DNA of 64,000 nucleotides from an uncultured Geobacteraceae bacterium (GTDB lineage Bacteria > Desulfobacterota > Desulfuromonadia > Geobacterales > Pseudopelobacteraceae). The notes below the pieces were generated by a model. That model did not search any database, was not told where the DNA came from, and was given only the letters and a program-made list of their open reading frames with translations. A program made the position numbers and the translations under genes. Where the stretch lies: NCBI GenBank assembly GCA_903862245.1, contig CAIOXL010000072.1:1-64000 (forward strand), written 5' to 3'. Of the stretch, positions 30,529 to 41,467 are shown piece after piece (the stretch's first letter is position 1; each line of letters opens with the position of its first letter).

Positions 30529-31469
30529 GAAGGTCTCCTGTCAAGGCTGAGATTTATTTTAAGAGCTGTTTCCAGTGCCATCCGGCCGTCACGGCCGCTA
30601 ACTTCAGGTTCTTTCCCTTCACGAATCGCTGTCAGGAACGAATCGATCTCACTCCGGAGCGCATCCGCTTCCCCGAGTTCCCGTTCGGAAACCTTCACGT
30701 TCGGAACGCCCGGGAAGAGTTCGCCGGCCCCCTGCTGGGCGAGCAGTATTTTGCGGTTCTGAAAGTCGAGGGTGATATATGCGTTGCGCTGGAAAATTCG
30801 CATCTTCCGTTCGCTTTTCAGGCTGATACGGCTGGCGGTGACGTTTGCAACGCAGCCGTTCTCAAAAAGAATGCGGGCATTGGCGATGTCTTCCTCACCG
30901 GTAAAGACCGGGGCCCCGACGGCATCGACCCTCTCAACGGGTGATTTAACAATATGCTGTATAATTTCAATATCATGAATCATCAGGTCAAGAACCACAT
31001 TCACGTCGGTGCCGCGCGGCTTGAACGGGGCTATACGGACCGACTCGATGAAGATCGGCTCCTGAAGGACGCCGTCAAGTGCCTGTAATACCGGGTTAAA
31101 GCGTTCCAGATGGCCAACCTGAAAAACCAGATTGTTTTTTTCGGCCAGAGCGATCAGTTCGTCGGCTTCTTCAATCGTGACGGTGATCGGCTTTTCAATA
31201 AGAACATGCACGCCGGCCGCCAGAAAATCACGTGCCACCGTGAAATGGAACTGGGTGGGGACAACAACACTGACAGCATCCACTTTCCCGATCAATTCAC
31301 GATGATCACTGAATGCCTGAGTGCCGAGCGCGGCGGCGATCTCCGCCGCCCGTTTCGGGTCATGATCCACCACTCCGACCAGCTCGACATCGGGGATTGC
31401 GGCATACTTCTGGGCGTGAAAATTACCCAGATAGCCGACACCTATGACTGCAGTCCTGAGTCTGCTCAT
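30525..31469 (-). CDS. Gfo/Idh/MocA oxidoreductase (candidate GnnA)
   Basis: RTAVIGVGYLGNFHAQKYAAIPDVELVGVVD...VLIEKPITVTIEEADELI. Confidence 0.92.
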   Translation of the reverse strand: MSRLRTAVIGVGYLGNFHAQKYAAIPDVELVGVVDHDPKRAAEIAAALGTQAFSDHRELIGKVDAVSVVVPTQFHFTVARDFLAAGVHVLIEKPITVTIEEADELIALAEKNNLVFQVGHLERFNPVLQALDGVLQEPIFIESVRIAPFKPRGTDVNVVLDLMIHDIEIIQHIVKSPVERVDAVGAPVFTGEEDIANARILFENGCVANVTASRISLKSERKMRIFQRNAYITLDFQNRKILLAQQGAGELFPGVPNVKVSERELGEADALRSEIDSFLTAIREGKEPEVSGRDGRMALETALKINLSLDRRPS

Positions 31470-32245
31470 CCTCGGGCAAACCCGCGTTGGGTCGAATTGA
31501 TAAAGGCCAGCAGGTAATCAACCTCCGGACAGCCGGTAATTGCGATCTTGATGCGTTCGATGGCGTCCGGTAGTTTCAAGTCAGCCATGAACAGCGTCTT
31601 ATACGCTGTTTTCAGGTTGGCGATGGTCTCGTCCGAGAAGCCGCGCCGTTTCAGGCCGATGAGATTGAGGCCGCGCAGTCTGGCTTCCCGTTTGCTGGAG
31701 GTGGCTATGGTGTAGGGGAGGATGTCCAGGCTGACCATGGTTCCGCCGCCTATCATGGAATACGCTCCTATCCGTGAAAACTGGTGAATTGCCACCAGGC
31801 CGCCGATAATGACGTTGTCTTCAACGGTTACATGGCCGGCCAGTGTCGCCACATTAGCAAAGACATTGCCGTTGCCGACAATACAGTCATGGGCGACATG
31901 TGAATATGCCATAAACAGGTTGTTATTGCCGATAACCGTCTCTGAGTGGCCGGAAACCGTACCGCGGTGGATAGTGGCAAATTCACGGACCATATTATTG
32001 TTGCCGATTCTGGTCCAGCACTCCTCACCCCGGTATTTAAGATCCTGGGGCGGGGCGCCGACAGATGTCTGGTGGAATATCTGGTTGTTTTCGCCGATCT
32101 CTGTCCAGTCTCCGATCACGGCATGAGCACCGATGGTGGTCCCCTTACCGATCGACACATGTTTGCCGATGATGGCGTATGGTCCTACTTCTACGTCTTT
32201 CGCCAGATGAGCGGTTGAATCAATTATGGCGGTCGGGTGGATCAT
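31466..32245 (-). CDS. lpxA: acyl-ACP--UDP-N-acetylglucosamine O-acyltransferase family
   Basis: MIHPTAIIDSTAHLAKDVEVGPYAIIGKHVSIG... hexapeptide repeats; start at internal ATG. Confidence 0.95.
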   Translation of the reverse strand: MIHPTAIIDSTAHLAKDVEVGPYAIIGKHVSIGKGTTIGAHAVIGDWTEIGENNQIFHQTSVGAPPQDLKYRGEECWTRIGNNNMVREFATIHRGTVSGHSETVIGNNNLFMAYSHVAHDCIVGNGNVFANVATLAGHVTVEDNVIIGGLVAIHQFSRIGAYSMIGGGTMVSLDILPYTIATSSKREARLRGLNLIGLKRRGFSDETIANLKTAYKTLFMADLKLPDAIERIKIAITGCPEVDYLLAFINSTQRGFARG

Positions 32246-32294
32246 GATATTTCTCCCGTGGGTCTGCCCCGCCGTGGGGGGGGGCAGCAAAAAG

Positions 32295-32738
32295 TTATTT
32301 CGGTGAAGCTGCAAATGTTGCCTTGAGATCCGCTTCGGTCACCAGATCATCGCCGACAAATGCCTTGCCGGCGACTCCCCAGATTCCTCTTCTGTTCAGT
32401 GTGGTTGTCACTTCAATACGCAACTGATCGCCGGGGAGTACCGGTTTGCGGAAGCGGGCATTGTCGATGGACATAAAATAGGTCACCTTGGCACGTGTCG
32501 CTTCATCGGATGCAACATACCCCATGATACCGGCTACCTGAGCCATGGCTTCGATGATCAGTACGCCCGGCATGACCGGATGGCCGGGGAAATGCCCCTG
32601 AAAATACGGCTCGTTGATGGAGACATTTTTTATGCCTACGCAGCGTTTGCCGATGTCCATTTCAATAATGCGGTCTACCATCAGAAAAGGGTACCGATGT
32701 GGAAGGATAGCCATGATTTCGTTGATATTCAGCTGCAT
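32295..32738 (-). CDS. fabZ: 3-hydroxyacyl-ACP dehydratase FabZ
   Basis: IMAILPHRYPFLMVDRI...GHFPGHPVMPGVLIIEAMAQVAG. Confidence 0.97.
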   Translation of the reverse strand: MQLNINEIMAILPHRYPFLMVDRIIEMDIGKRCVGIKNVSINEPYFQGHFPGHPVMPGVLIIEAMAQVAGIMGYVASDEATRAKVTYFMSIDNARFRKPVLPGDQLRIEVTTTLNRRGIWGVAGKAFVGDDLVTEADLKATFAASPK

Positions 32739-32739
32739 A

Positions 32740-33816
32740 TTACCTCTCCTGACTGTTCTGTTTCACGATGGTTTCAAGTTCTGCGATACGCTTTTCAAGA
32801 GATGAAACCGTTTTCTTCAGTTCCGGAAGCCGTGGCACAGCTATGGCCGATTTCAGCCATTCCTTGTGCGGAATGGCCGGTGTCCCGCTGTAGGCGGCAT
32901 TTGCCGCCAGCGAGCTTGGCACGCCCGACTGGGCACCAACAATAACATTGTCCCCGATGGTAAGGTGACCGGCAACGCCAACCTGCCCGGCAAGCGTTAC
33001 ATGATTTCCGATTTTTGCGCTTCCCGAAATACCGACCTGTGAGACAATCATGCAGTCTTCGCCGATCTGACAATTATGGGCAATCTGAACAAGATTATCC
33101 AGCTTTGTACCGCGCCTGATTCGCGTTACCTCGATAGCGGCCCTGTCTATGCAGCTGTTTGCGCCGATTTCCACATCATCATCCAGTACGACAATGCCGA
33201 TTTGCGGAATCGGATAGTAGCTGTTGCCGTCCGGAGCATATCCGAAACCATCAGAACCGATTACAGCTCCCGGCTGCAGGACGCAGCGGTTCCCGATCCG
33301 GCAGCGTTCGCGGATAACGGCATTGGCATGGATGACGCAGTCGTCACCGACCATGACATTGTCATAGAGCACAGCCCCCGGATACACAATGGTGCGATTT
33401 CCGACCGCAACATTTGTACCGATGAAGGCGCCCGGGTAAATGCTGGCCCCTGTGCCGATAGTTGCTGTCTCGCTCACCATGGCGTGCGGAAGTACTCCCA
33501 GCGGCTGGTGGGGTGATGTGTAGAAAAGCGCAAGAAGTTTGGCAAAACCGAGATACGGGTTGGCCACCTCGATAACAGTGCGCCCGTATCGCTCTGCGCC
33601 CGGTGCCATAAGAACCGCTCCGGCAGCGGTTTCTGCCACTTTCGAAGCATATTTCGGGTTGGCGAGAAAGGTCAGCGTCTCAGGACCGGCAGATTCAAGA
33701 GAAGCCAGACCGGAAATCAGCACCGTCCCGTCTCCCTGTACAACGCCGCCGAGAAAATCTGCAAGCTCGGTTACTGTTCGTGGATGTGTCATGGCGCTAC
33801 TTCTTTCTGTTGGCAT
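32740..33816 (-). CDS. lpxD: UDP-3-O-acylglucosamine N-acyltransferase
   Basis: [42 protein letters not shown]... hexapeptide repeats. Confidence 0.96.
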   Translation of the reverse strand: MPTERSSAMTHPRTVTELADFLGGVVQGDGTVLISGLASLESAGPETLTFLANPKYASKVAETAAGAVLMAPGAERYGRTVIEVANPYLGFAKLLALFYTSPHQPLGVLPHAMVSETATIGTGASIYPGAFIGTNVAVGNRTIVYPGAVLYDNVMVGDDCVIHANAVIRERCRIGNRCVLQPGAVIGSDGFGYAPDGNSYYPIPQIGIVVLDDDVEIGANSCIDRAAIEVTRIRRGTKLDNLVQIAHNCQIGEDCMIVSQVGISGSAKIGNHVTLAGQVGVAGHLTIGDNVIVGAQSGVPSSLAANAAYSGTPAIPHKEWLKSAIAVPRLPELKKTVSSLEKRIAELETIVKQNSQER

Positions 33817-34312
33817 TGAACAGCTTCAGCACTTCTTCAGTCAGATCGGCCTTTTCATCCACAAACAGCATCCCCTCATTTTTCACAAAAATGAAGGTAT
33901 ACCCTTTCTGGCGTCCGTACTCCTTGATGATCTTTTCCATCCCTTCCAGAATTCGGCGGGTCAGTTCCTCGTCCTTGCCCTGGAGTTCTTCCTGGGCATC
34001 TTTGGTGAACCGCTGGAAATCCTTCAGTTTATTTTGATAATCCTTTTCTTTTGCGGCACGGACACTCTCCTGGAGCAGAGCCCCCTGCTTTTCCAGTTCA
34101 TCTTTTAACTTTCTGAGATCTTCCTGCTTTACATTGATTTCGTCCTGATACTTCTTCACCTTGGCGGCCAGCTGCTCTTTAGCTTCTTTCCCCGCCTCGG
34201 AACCGGTCAGCGCCCGCTGCATGTCGATATAGCCGATTTTAAGGTCAGCCGCGAACACGGATGTCGACACAACACACGCCGCTACGATACCTGCCAGAAT
34301 TGCCCGTTTCAT
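33797..34312 (-). CDS. OmpH/Skp family periplasmic chaperone
   Basis: signal peptide, [26 protein letters not shown]..., directly downstream of bamA. Confidence 0.9.
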   Translation of the reverse strand: MKRAILAGIVAACVVSTSVFAADLKIGYIDMQRALTGSEAGKEAKEQLAAKVKKYQDEINVKQEDLRKLKDELEKQGALLQESVRAAKEKDYQNKLKDFQRFTKDAQEELQGKDEELTRRILEGMEKIIKEYGRQKGYTFIFVKNEGMLFVDEKADLTEEVLKLFNANRKK

Positions 34313-34369
34313 AAATATTCTCCTTGAATGGTTATGGGCCTAATGCCCGTGCGAACTGTTTGAACTCAA

Positions 34370-36694
34370 CTAAAACATGGTGCCGATGGAAAACTCGAGT
34401 CTCCCGCTCGTGCTGTCCAGAAGTTTACGCGGGTTGATCGGAAAACCGTACTCAAGCCGGAGCGGACCCATGGGTGACGCCCAGCGGATTCCTGCGCCGT
34501 AGCTCATCAGCATGGTATCAAAAAAGGCGGAGTTGTCGTCAAAAGAATTGCCGTAGTCAAAAAACATGACCCCTTTGAGGCCGGCTTCGGGGAGCAAAGG
34601 GAACGTAAGCTCAGTATTGCCGAAGAGTTCTTTACTCCCTCCCAGGTAAATCTGCACGATACTCTGGTTGCCGCTGTTGTCGCCAGATGTCTGGGAAATA
34701 GTGGGGGAAACCGTACGGGTTTTATAGCCACGCAGCGAGTAGATGCCGCCCAGATAAAACTTTTCATCAATCGGGATCGGCTTGCCAACTTCCTGGATAT
34801 AGCCGAGCGTCAGCTTGGTTGAGAAAATCAGTTTTTTATAGACCGGGTGAAACCAGGTGTGGTCGGTGATATACCGGGCATATTTATTGTCCCCGCCAAG
34901 ACCGGCGTACTCTGCCGACAATGAGTTGATCATGCCGGTAGACGGGTCAAGACGGTAGTCGGTGCTGTTGTGGGTGATGCTGCCGTATATGGAGCTGGTG
35001 GTTGTCGTGCCGAGCGGATAGGTATTGGTGAGATCCGCGTCGTGGAGCGCCTGATATGCAGGAGTCGGGTTGTAAATATCTTTTACTTCGTACTTGTACA
35101 TAAAGAACGAACCGATAGAATCGCTGATCGGGTAGCCCCCTTTGATGTCCCCCCCCGTGAGCCTCCGGTAGTAGTCGGTGTAATCACGCTCCGAGCGGTA
35201 GATGTCGCCCCCCAGGGTCCATTTGGTGTCCATGAAATAGGGATCGGTCAAGCCCAGGGAGTATGTCTGTGAAGATCCGCCGATTGATGCGGAGAGATTG
35301 GCCTTCAACCCAAGTCCGAGGAAGTTGGACTGCTGAACGGAACCCTGACCGATAAAACCATCCAATGAACTGTACCCGCCCCCTACGCTGAATGTGCCGG
35401 TTGGTTTCTCTTTGACATCGACCGTTACATTGAGCCTGTTGGCGGCGCTCCCTTTGGCAGTTGCAATGTTTGCTTCCTCAAAGAAGCCGAGGTTCATAAG
35501 GTTCTGTTTGCTTCGTTTCAGGCCGGTAGCACTGTAGAGAGCAGTTTCGGAAACACGCAGTTCACGGCGGATAACCTTGTCGCGGGTTTTCGGGTTGCCG
35601 GCAATGCTGATCCGCTCGATGGATACCAGTTCGCCCTTTTCAACATCGAAGGTCATGTCGACGCTCTTTTTTTCGATATCCAGGCGCGTCTGGGGGTTAA
35701 TCGTGGCAAAGGCATACCCCTTGTCACCGAACACGTCGGTCAGGACGCCGATGTCACTGCGCAGGATTGACCGGTTAAAAATCTCACCGGACTCGCTTTT
35801 TATTTTTGTCCGTAATTCGGCTTCCGTATCAAGCAGCTCTCCTTTAAATCCGATGGCGCCGATCCGGAATTGTTCGCCTTCGGAAATGGCGATCGAGACG
35901 TCCAGAGCGCTTTTTGCTTCATTCAGTTTCACCACCGGTTCGCCTACCTTGATGTTGATATAGCCGTTGTTGAGATAATGGTCGGCGAGGATCATGGCGT
36001 CATTTTTCAGGACCTCTTCCTTGTAGGTCCCGGCACCGGTCAGCCAGGACATGAACCATTTCTCCTTGGTTTCCATGACCCCTTTCAGCTTTCTGTCACT
36101 GAAGGCTTTGTTGCCGTCCAGGCGGATCTCCTTGATAAGAATCTTTTCCCCTTCGGTGATTGCAACGGTAATCGTCAGTTCGCTGGGCGTGTTTTTCTTC
36201 ACCTGAGTCTTCACATCCGCCAGATAATACCCTTCATCACCGTACATTTTTCTGATTTTGGCGACACTCTTGATCAGGTCTTTTTCGGCAAAAACCGAAT
36301 TCAGGCGGATCTCAAGTGCTTCCTTCAGTTTCTCCGTGGTGATTTCCTTGTTGCCTTCAAGTTTGATTTCCCGGACGATCGCCTTTTCCTGGACGGAATA
36401 GACCAGCACGACCCCCTTGTCCGAATCCTCTTTCAACGCCTGAACGTCCTGAAAGTGCCCCAGTTTATAGATCGCCCGAAGGTCGGCATCGGTTTTATCG
36501 TTGTCAAGAGTATCACCGGCCTTTATTTTGACCACGTTCAGGATTGTGGACGATTCAATGCGCCGGTTACCTTGGACCCGGATCTCCACAAGCTTTTCAC
36601 CATCCGCATAAGCGAATGTGGAACAGCTGATCACAGCTGTCAGTATGGCTGTTACTATCGTTTTGAAACTGGGCACGCTTCCCCCGGATATCAT
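34370..36694 (-). CDS. bamA: outer membrane protein assembly factor BamA
   Basis: POTRA-like repeats ([16 protein letters not shown]...), C-terminal beta-barrel with LRGY(K) and terminal ..LEFSIGTMF. Confidence 0.96.
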   Translation of the reverse strand: MISGGSVPSFKTIVTAILTAVISCSTFAYADGEKLVEIRVQGNRRIESSTILNVVKIKAGDTLDNDKTDADLRAIYKLGHFQDVQALKEDSDKGVVLVYSVQEKAIVREIKLEGNKEITTEKLKEALEIRLNSVFAEKDLIKSVAKIRKMYGDEGYYLADVKTQVKKNTPSELTITVAITEGEKILIKEIRLDGNKAFSDRKLKGVMETKEKWFMSWLTGAGTYKEEVLKNDAMILADHYLNNGYINIKVGEPVVKLNEAKSALDVSIAISEGEQFRIGAIGFKGELLDTEAELRTKIKSESGEIFNRSILRSDIGVLTDVFGDKGYAFATINPQTRLDIEKKSVDMTFDVEKGELVSIERISIAGNPKTRDKVIRRELRVSETALYSATGLKRSKQNLMNLGFFEEANIATAKGSAANRLNVTVDVKEKPTGTFSVGGGYSSLDGFIGQGSVQQSNFLGLGLKANLSASIGGSSQTYSLGLTDPYFMDTKWTLGGDIYRSERDYTDYYRRLTGGDIKGGYPISDSIGSFFMYKYEVKDIYNPTPAYQALHDADLTNTYPLGTTTTSSIYGSITHNSTDYRLDPSTGMINSLSAEYAGLGGDNKYARYITDHTWFHPVYKKLIFSTKLTLGYIQEVGKPIPIDEKFYLGGIYSLRGYKTRTVSPTISQTSGDNSGNQSIVQIYLGGSKELFGNTELTFPLLPEAGLKGVMFFDYGNSFDDNSAFFDTMLMSYGAGIRWASPMGPLRLEYGFPINPRKLLDSTSGRLEFSIGTMF

Positions 36695-37371
36695 GTAGTT
36701 TTGTCCAGTCTTCCGTCAACAAGGTGAATGGTGGTTCCCATCGCCGCAGCCAGCCGTTCGTTGTGCGTAACGATGATCAGGGTTAATTCCCTTTTGACCT
36801 GCAGTTCCGCCAGCATTGTATGGATGGCGTCACTGGTTTTCATGTCAAGGTTGCCGGTCGGTTCATCCGCCAGCAGCAGTTCAGGCTCAAGGGCAAGTGC
36901 CCGGGCGATGGCTACGCGCTGCTGTTCTCCGCCAGACAGTTCTCCCGGGCGGTGAGTCAGGCGATGGCCAAGCCCAACGTCATGCAGCAGTCCCTGGGCC
37001 ATGGCAGCCGCCTTGCTGCGCGGTATCCTGGCTATCAGGGCGGGCATCATGACATTTTCGAGTGCGGTGAATTCAGGGAGCAGGTGGTGAAACTGGAACA
37101 CAAAGCCGATGCTCCTGTTTCGGAATGCCGCCAACTGCCGCTCATTCTTTTTGAAAATATCTTCGCCTCGAAAACGGACCGTTCCGGATGTCGGGCGGTC
37201 AAGTGCGCCAAGCAGATGCATCAGTGTGCTTTTCCCGGCTCCGGATGCTCCGACCAGAGCGGTTGTCGTCCCGGTCTCGAGATCAAGATTTATCCCGCTC
37301 AGAACTTCAAGGGTATTGGCACCGGCGCGGTACGATTTGCTGAGATTCCGGATCTCCAGCAGATTACTCAT
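36691..37371 (-). CDS. lolD: lipoprotein-releasing ABC transporter ATP-binding protein
   Basis: [20 protein letters not shown]...[15 protein letters not shown], adjacent to LolC/E. Confidence 0.93.
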   Translation of the reverse strand: MSNLLEIRNLSKSYRAGANTLEVLSGINLDLETGTTTALVGASGAGKSTLMHLLGALDRPTSGTVRFRGEDIFKKNERQLAAFRNRSIGFVFQFHHLLPEFTALENVMMPALIARIPRSKAAAMAQGLLHDVGLGHRLTHRPGELSGGEQQRVAIARALALEPELLLADEPTGNLDMKTSDAIHTMLAELQVKRELTLIIVTHNERLAAAMGTTIHLVDGRLDKTT

Positions 37372-38626
37372 AGCGCAACGCCTCGGCCGGCAGCATCCGT
37401 GACGCCTGCCAGGCGGGATAGAGCGTGGCCAGAAACGATATCAGCACCGCAGTGGCTGAAATCAGCACGACGTCAGACGGTATTACCAGCGAGGGGAAAT
37501 GATCCAGATAATATATGTCCTTGCTAAAAAAATTCTGGCCGGTGACCTTCTGGATTGCGGCAATGATCGGTTCAAGGTTGAGTGCTATCAGGAGACCCGA
37601 GGCGACACCAAGAAGCGTGCCGATGACCCCGATAATCAATCCCTCAAGAACAAATATTTTCATGATGCTGGCACCGCTTGCCCCCATTGATTTGAGAATG
37701 GCAATGTCCCTGGTTTTTTCCATGACCACCATGAAGAGTGTTGAAGCGATGCCAAAGGCTGCCACCAGCACAATCAGGGTCAAGATGATGAACATGACAA
37801 TCTTTTCCGTCTTCAGGGCAAACAGGATGTTCTTGTTCATCTGCATCCAGTCGCGTGCGTAGAAGCCGGCTCCCATTTCACGGTTTATCCGTCTGGCCAG
37901 CTCTCCGGTATGGTACACATCATCAACCTTGAGCTGGATACCGGTAACCGTATCACCGAGATCAAAGAAACGCTGGGCCTGGTCCAGGCTGACGTAGGCC
38001 AGCGTCGAATCGTACTCGAACATGCCGGTGTTGAAAATACCGGTAACTTTAAACGGCTTCATGCGCGGCATCATGCCGAGGGGGGTAATGTTACCCATGG
38101 GCGAGATGACATTTACCTTGTCGCCAAGGCTGAGACTGAGATGTTTGGCCAGCTCTTTGCCGATCATCAGGCCGGGGGCTGTGTCCGGGCCAAACTGCAT
38201 CTTCGGATCAAGGCTGTCGATATTCCCTTCGACAACTGAGGCGCTGAGGCGCGTAACCTGACGGTCGGTGATAACATCAATGCCGCGCAGAACAACACCG
38301 GAGACATTTTTCCCGGAGGAGAGCATGACCTGATTGTAGATGAACGGGGTTGCCGCCTGTACCCCTTTCAAACTCTTCAGATCTTTCATGACCGACTGAT
38401 AGTCTTCCATCGGCGCGCCGCTTCGGATAACAACGATATGGGCGTTCGTGCCGAGAATTTTTTCCTTCAGGTCGTTTTCAAAGCCGGTCATGACCGCCAG
38501 AACCACGATCAGCGCCATGACGCCAAGGGTAACCCCCGCCGTGGAGATAAACGTTATAATTGAAATGAAGGTTGATTTGCGCTTGGCTTTCAGGTAGCGC
38601 AATCCGATGAACAGTTCAAATGGCAT
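37364..38626 (-). CDS. lipoprotein-releasing ABC transporter permease (LolC/LolE)
   Basis: [59 protein letters not shown]. Confidence 0.94.
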   Translation of the reverse strand: MPFELFIGLRYLKAKRKSTFISIITFISTAGVTLGVMALIVVLAVMTGFENDLKEKILGTNAHIVVIRSGAPMEDYQSVMKDLKSLKGVQAATPFIYNQVMLSSGKNVSGVVLRGIDVITDRQVTRLSASVVEGNIDSLDPKMQFGPDTAPGLMIGKELAKHLSLSLGDKVNVISPMGNITPLGMMPRMKPFKVTGIFNTGMFEYDSTLAYVSLDQAQRFFDLGDTVTGIQLKVDDVYHTGELARRINREMGAGFYARDWMQMNKNILFALKTEKIVMFIILTLIVLVAAFGIASTLFMVVMEKTRDIAILKSMGASGASIMKIFVLEGLIIGVIGTLLGVASGLLIALNLEPIIAAIQKVTGQNFFSKDIYYLDHFPSLVIPSDVVLISATAVLISFLATLYPAWQASRMLPAEALRYE

Positions 38627-38629
38627 CGG

Positions 38630-40108
38630 CTATTTTACTTCCTTGCGCAGCTGCGGAAAGAGGATGACGTCCCGGATTGACGGGGAGTCCGTCAGCAGCA
38701 TGACCAGGCGATCGATGCCGATCCCCTCACCCGCTGTAGGGGGAAGGCCGTACTCAAGAGCACGGACATAATCCTCATCCATATAGTGCGCTTCCTCGTC
38801 CCCTTTATCCTTCTCGGCGACCTGAGCCAAAAAGCGCTCTTTCTGGTCCACCGGGTCATTCAGTTCGGAGAATGCGTTGGCAATTTCCCGGCCGCCGATG
38901 ATCAATTCGAAGCGATCGACTATTTCGGGGTTGTGCTCGTTCTTACGGGACAATGGTGAAACTTCTGTCGGATAGGCGGTAATAAACGTGGGCCGAATAA
39001 GTTTGTGTTCAGCCACTTCTTCAAAAATCTCCATCAGCAGCTTGCCATAGCTGATGCCCTCCGGCAGTGTCAGCCCGATACTGCGGGCATATGACAGGGC
39101 CAGATCTCGATCATCAAGCTGTCGCGCTTCAATGTCGCCATACTCCAGAATCGCCTCCCGGACCGTCAGTCGCTTCCAGGGGCGCTGGAAACTGATGGCA
39201 AGCCCCTGGTTGGTGAAATCGAGAGTGCCGAGAACCTCCTGGGCGATGTGGCAGAACAGCTCCTCGGTGAAATCCATCAGATCCTCATAGGTTGCATAGG
39301 CCTGATAAAACTCCATCATGGTGAATTCGGGGTTGTGACGAACGGAAATGCCTTCGTTGCGGAAGTTGCGGTTGATTTCGAAGACGCGCTCCAGACCGCC
39401 GACAACGAGCCGTTTCAGGTACAGTTCCGGGGCCACGCGGAGGTACAGCTCCATATCCAGAGTATTGTGATGGGTAATGAACGGGCGAGCTGTCGCTCCC
39501 CCCGGAATCTGGTGCATCATGGGGGTTTCAACTTCAAGGAAGTCGCGTTCGGTCATGAAGTTGCGAATCAGGCTGACGATGCGGGACCGTTTGAAGAATA
39601 TTTCACGTGCTTCCGGGTTCACGATCAGATCAACGTAGCGCTGACGGTAGCGGGTCTCCACGTCAGTCAGGCCGTGGAACTTTTCCGGCAGCGGCAGCAG
39701 GGATTTGACGAGCAGCCGTATGGAGCGCACATGCAGGGAGAGTTCGCCCGTTTTGGTGCGGAAGGGATAGCCCACGGCACCGATGATATCGCCGATATCA
39801 AAGGTATCGAACGCGGCAAACGCTTCTTCGCCGATTTCATCTTTTTTTACATACAGCTGGATGCGCCCCTTGCGATCCTGGAGCTGGATAAAGGCTGCCT
39901 TGCCAAAGGACCTGCGGGCGAGGATGCGTCCGGCAACACTGATGTCGGCATCAGAGGCGTCGAGTTGTTCCACCGCGCCATAGGTGGCGGCGATGTCGGC
40001 TGAAGTATGCTGCGGCCTGAAGTCGTTGGGGTAGGGGTTTATGCCCGCTTCCCAGAGCGCATCTACCTTGCGGCGTCTTTGGAGCAGGAGTTCGCTGAGT
40101 TCTTCCAT
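38630..40108 (-). CDS. lysS: lysyl-tRNA synthetase, class II
   Basis: [23 protein letters not shown]...[29 protein letters not shown]...[25 protein letters not shown]. Confidence 0.97.
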   Translation of the reverse strand: MEELSELLLQRRRKVDALWEAGINPYPNDFRPQHTSADIAATYGAVEQLDASDADISVAGRILARRSFGKAAFIQLQDRKGRIQLYVKKDEIGEEAFAAFDTFDIGDIIGAVGYPFRTKTGELSLHVRSIRLLVKSLLPLPEKFHGLTDVETRYRQRYVDLIVNPEAREIFFKRSRIVSLIRNFMTERDFLEVETPMMHQIPGGATARPFITHHNTLDMELYLRVAPELYLKRLVVGGLERVFEINRNFRNEGISVRHNPEFTMMEFYQAYATYEDLMDFTEELFCHIAQEVLGTLDFTNQGLAISFQRPWKRLTVREAILEYGDIEARQLDDRDLALSYARSIGLTLPEGISYGKLLMEIFEEVAEHKLIRPTFITAYPTEVSPLSRKNEHNPEIVDRFELIIGGREIANAFSELNDPVDQKERFLAQVAEKDKGDEEAHYMDEDYVRALEYGLPPTAGEGIGIDRLVMLLTDSPSIRDVILFPQLRKEVK

Positions 40109-40245
40109 GGAGATGATTGTACCTTTCACTGCAAAATAATTCCGGGGAAACAAGCCGGTAAAACTAACTTCAACGTCCCGGCACGTCAAGAAAAAAAGGG
40201 CTTCTCAGGGCCGCACATAAGGGGGCTGGAAAACAATCCGCTCAG

Positions 40246-41442
40246 TTACGGGTTACTGACTTTAAGGATACTATTGCTGTACGTGTATTCATTTGAATTG
40301 CTGTTTAAAATAAACGGATCTGCGATGAAGAGACTGACTCCGTCGGTTGTGAGCCCAAGAGGGAAATGAAGCAGCGATTTCCCCTGTAAGGGCAAGGTTG
40401 TGACCGTGTGCGGGCTCCCGAGATCAATCACGCGGATGGTGTTGTGGTACGAATCTGTTACGTACAGGGATGAGCCATCGGTGGTAATGCCGTTAGGCTG
40501 GTTAAAACGGGCTGCCTTTCCGTCACCGTCGAGCGAACCATTAGTTTCCCGGTCCAATGCGCCGGCGGTACCGGCCAACGTGTCGACGTTTCCGGAAAGA
40601 ATATCAATGCTGCGGATGGTATGGTTGCCGAAATCGGTCAGGTAAAGATTTGCCCCATCGGTGGTAATGCGCGACGGAATGTAGAAGCGTGCAGCATCCG
40701 GTTTGCCGTCAGTTGAGCCGATGGCTCCGGATGAGCCGGCCAGAGTGTACACAGCATAGTTATAGGTACCAATTTTTTTTATCCAGCGCACGGTCTGATT
40801 GCCGCAATCAGCTACGAAGATATTGACCCGGTCAGTCGTAATGCCCTTTGGATTGTTAAAACGGACATCTGCCATGACGGTGGAATCAACGGAACCGGCT
40901 ACGCCGGAGGTGCTGCCGATGGTGATGGCTGTGTTGTCATACAGATCGATGACGCGAACCACATGGAGCGCGGAGTCTGAAACATACAGGTATTTGCCGT
41001 CTGTCGTGATACCGGCTGGTCGATTGAAACCTATGGGGAGACCAGTGTCGAGATCTTTGAACTTCATGGTCGTAACCACGCCTGAGGACGTTATCTTGCG
41101 GATCGCGCCATTGCCGTAGTCGGCAACGTAAAAAGTGCTCCCGTCATAGGTAGTTATGTCGTTAGGCTGGTTGAATCTGGCCGCTGTGCCGATTGCGGTT
41201 GCGGAACCGGTATAATTAAAAAAACCGATGGTTCCGGCTGCTCCCGCCAGAGTTGTTACTTCTCCCTGCACCAATTGCAGTCTATGCCCCTGTACGGCTC
41301 CCCCCATACTGGTAGAATATGGAGTAAAGGCCTTCGTCGGGTGGTCATAGGTCGAGACTGCTGCCGTGCTTCCGCTGCCGCCGCATGCGGCAATGAAAGC
41401 GACAAGTAAAAGAGAAACGGCACATAGTACTATTCGTTGCAT
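40246..41442 (-). CDS. NHL/beta-propeller repeat lipoprotein
   Basis: lipobox in MQRIVLCAVSLLLVAFIAACGGSGS; repeated RFNxPxGITTDGxxLYVTDxxNxTIRxID units. Confidence 0.85.
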   Translation of the reverse strand: MQRIVLCAVSLLLVAFIAACGGSGSTAAVSTYDHPTKAFTPYSTSMGGAVQGHRLQLVQGEVTTLAGAAGTIGFFNYTGSATAIGTAARFNQPNDITTYDGSTFYVADYGNGAIRKITSSGVVTTMKFKDLDTGLPIGFNRPAGITTDGKYLYVSDSALHVVRVIDLYDNTAITIGSTSGVAGSVDSTVMADVRFNNPKGITTDRVNIFVADCGNQTVRWIKKIGTYNYAVYTLAGSSGAIGSTDGKPDAARFYIPSRITTDGANLYLTDFGNHTIRSIDILSGNVDTLAGTAGALDRETNGSLDGDGKAARFNQPNGITTDGSSLYVTDSYHNTIRVIDLGSPHTVTTLPLQGKSLLHFPLGLTTDGVSLFIADPFILNSNSNEYTYSNSILKVSNP

Positions 41443-41467
41443 GTATATCTCCGTACTGGGTAGAAAG

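Noticed and set aside
35870-36727. 285-aa plus-strand ORF
   Set aside because: Antisense shadow of bamA
39248-40003. 251-aa plus-strand ORF
   Set aside because: Antisense shadow of lysS with no recognisable domain
40190-40245. Terminator between the NHL gene and lysS
   Set aside because: A-rich tract present but no convincing stem
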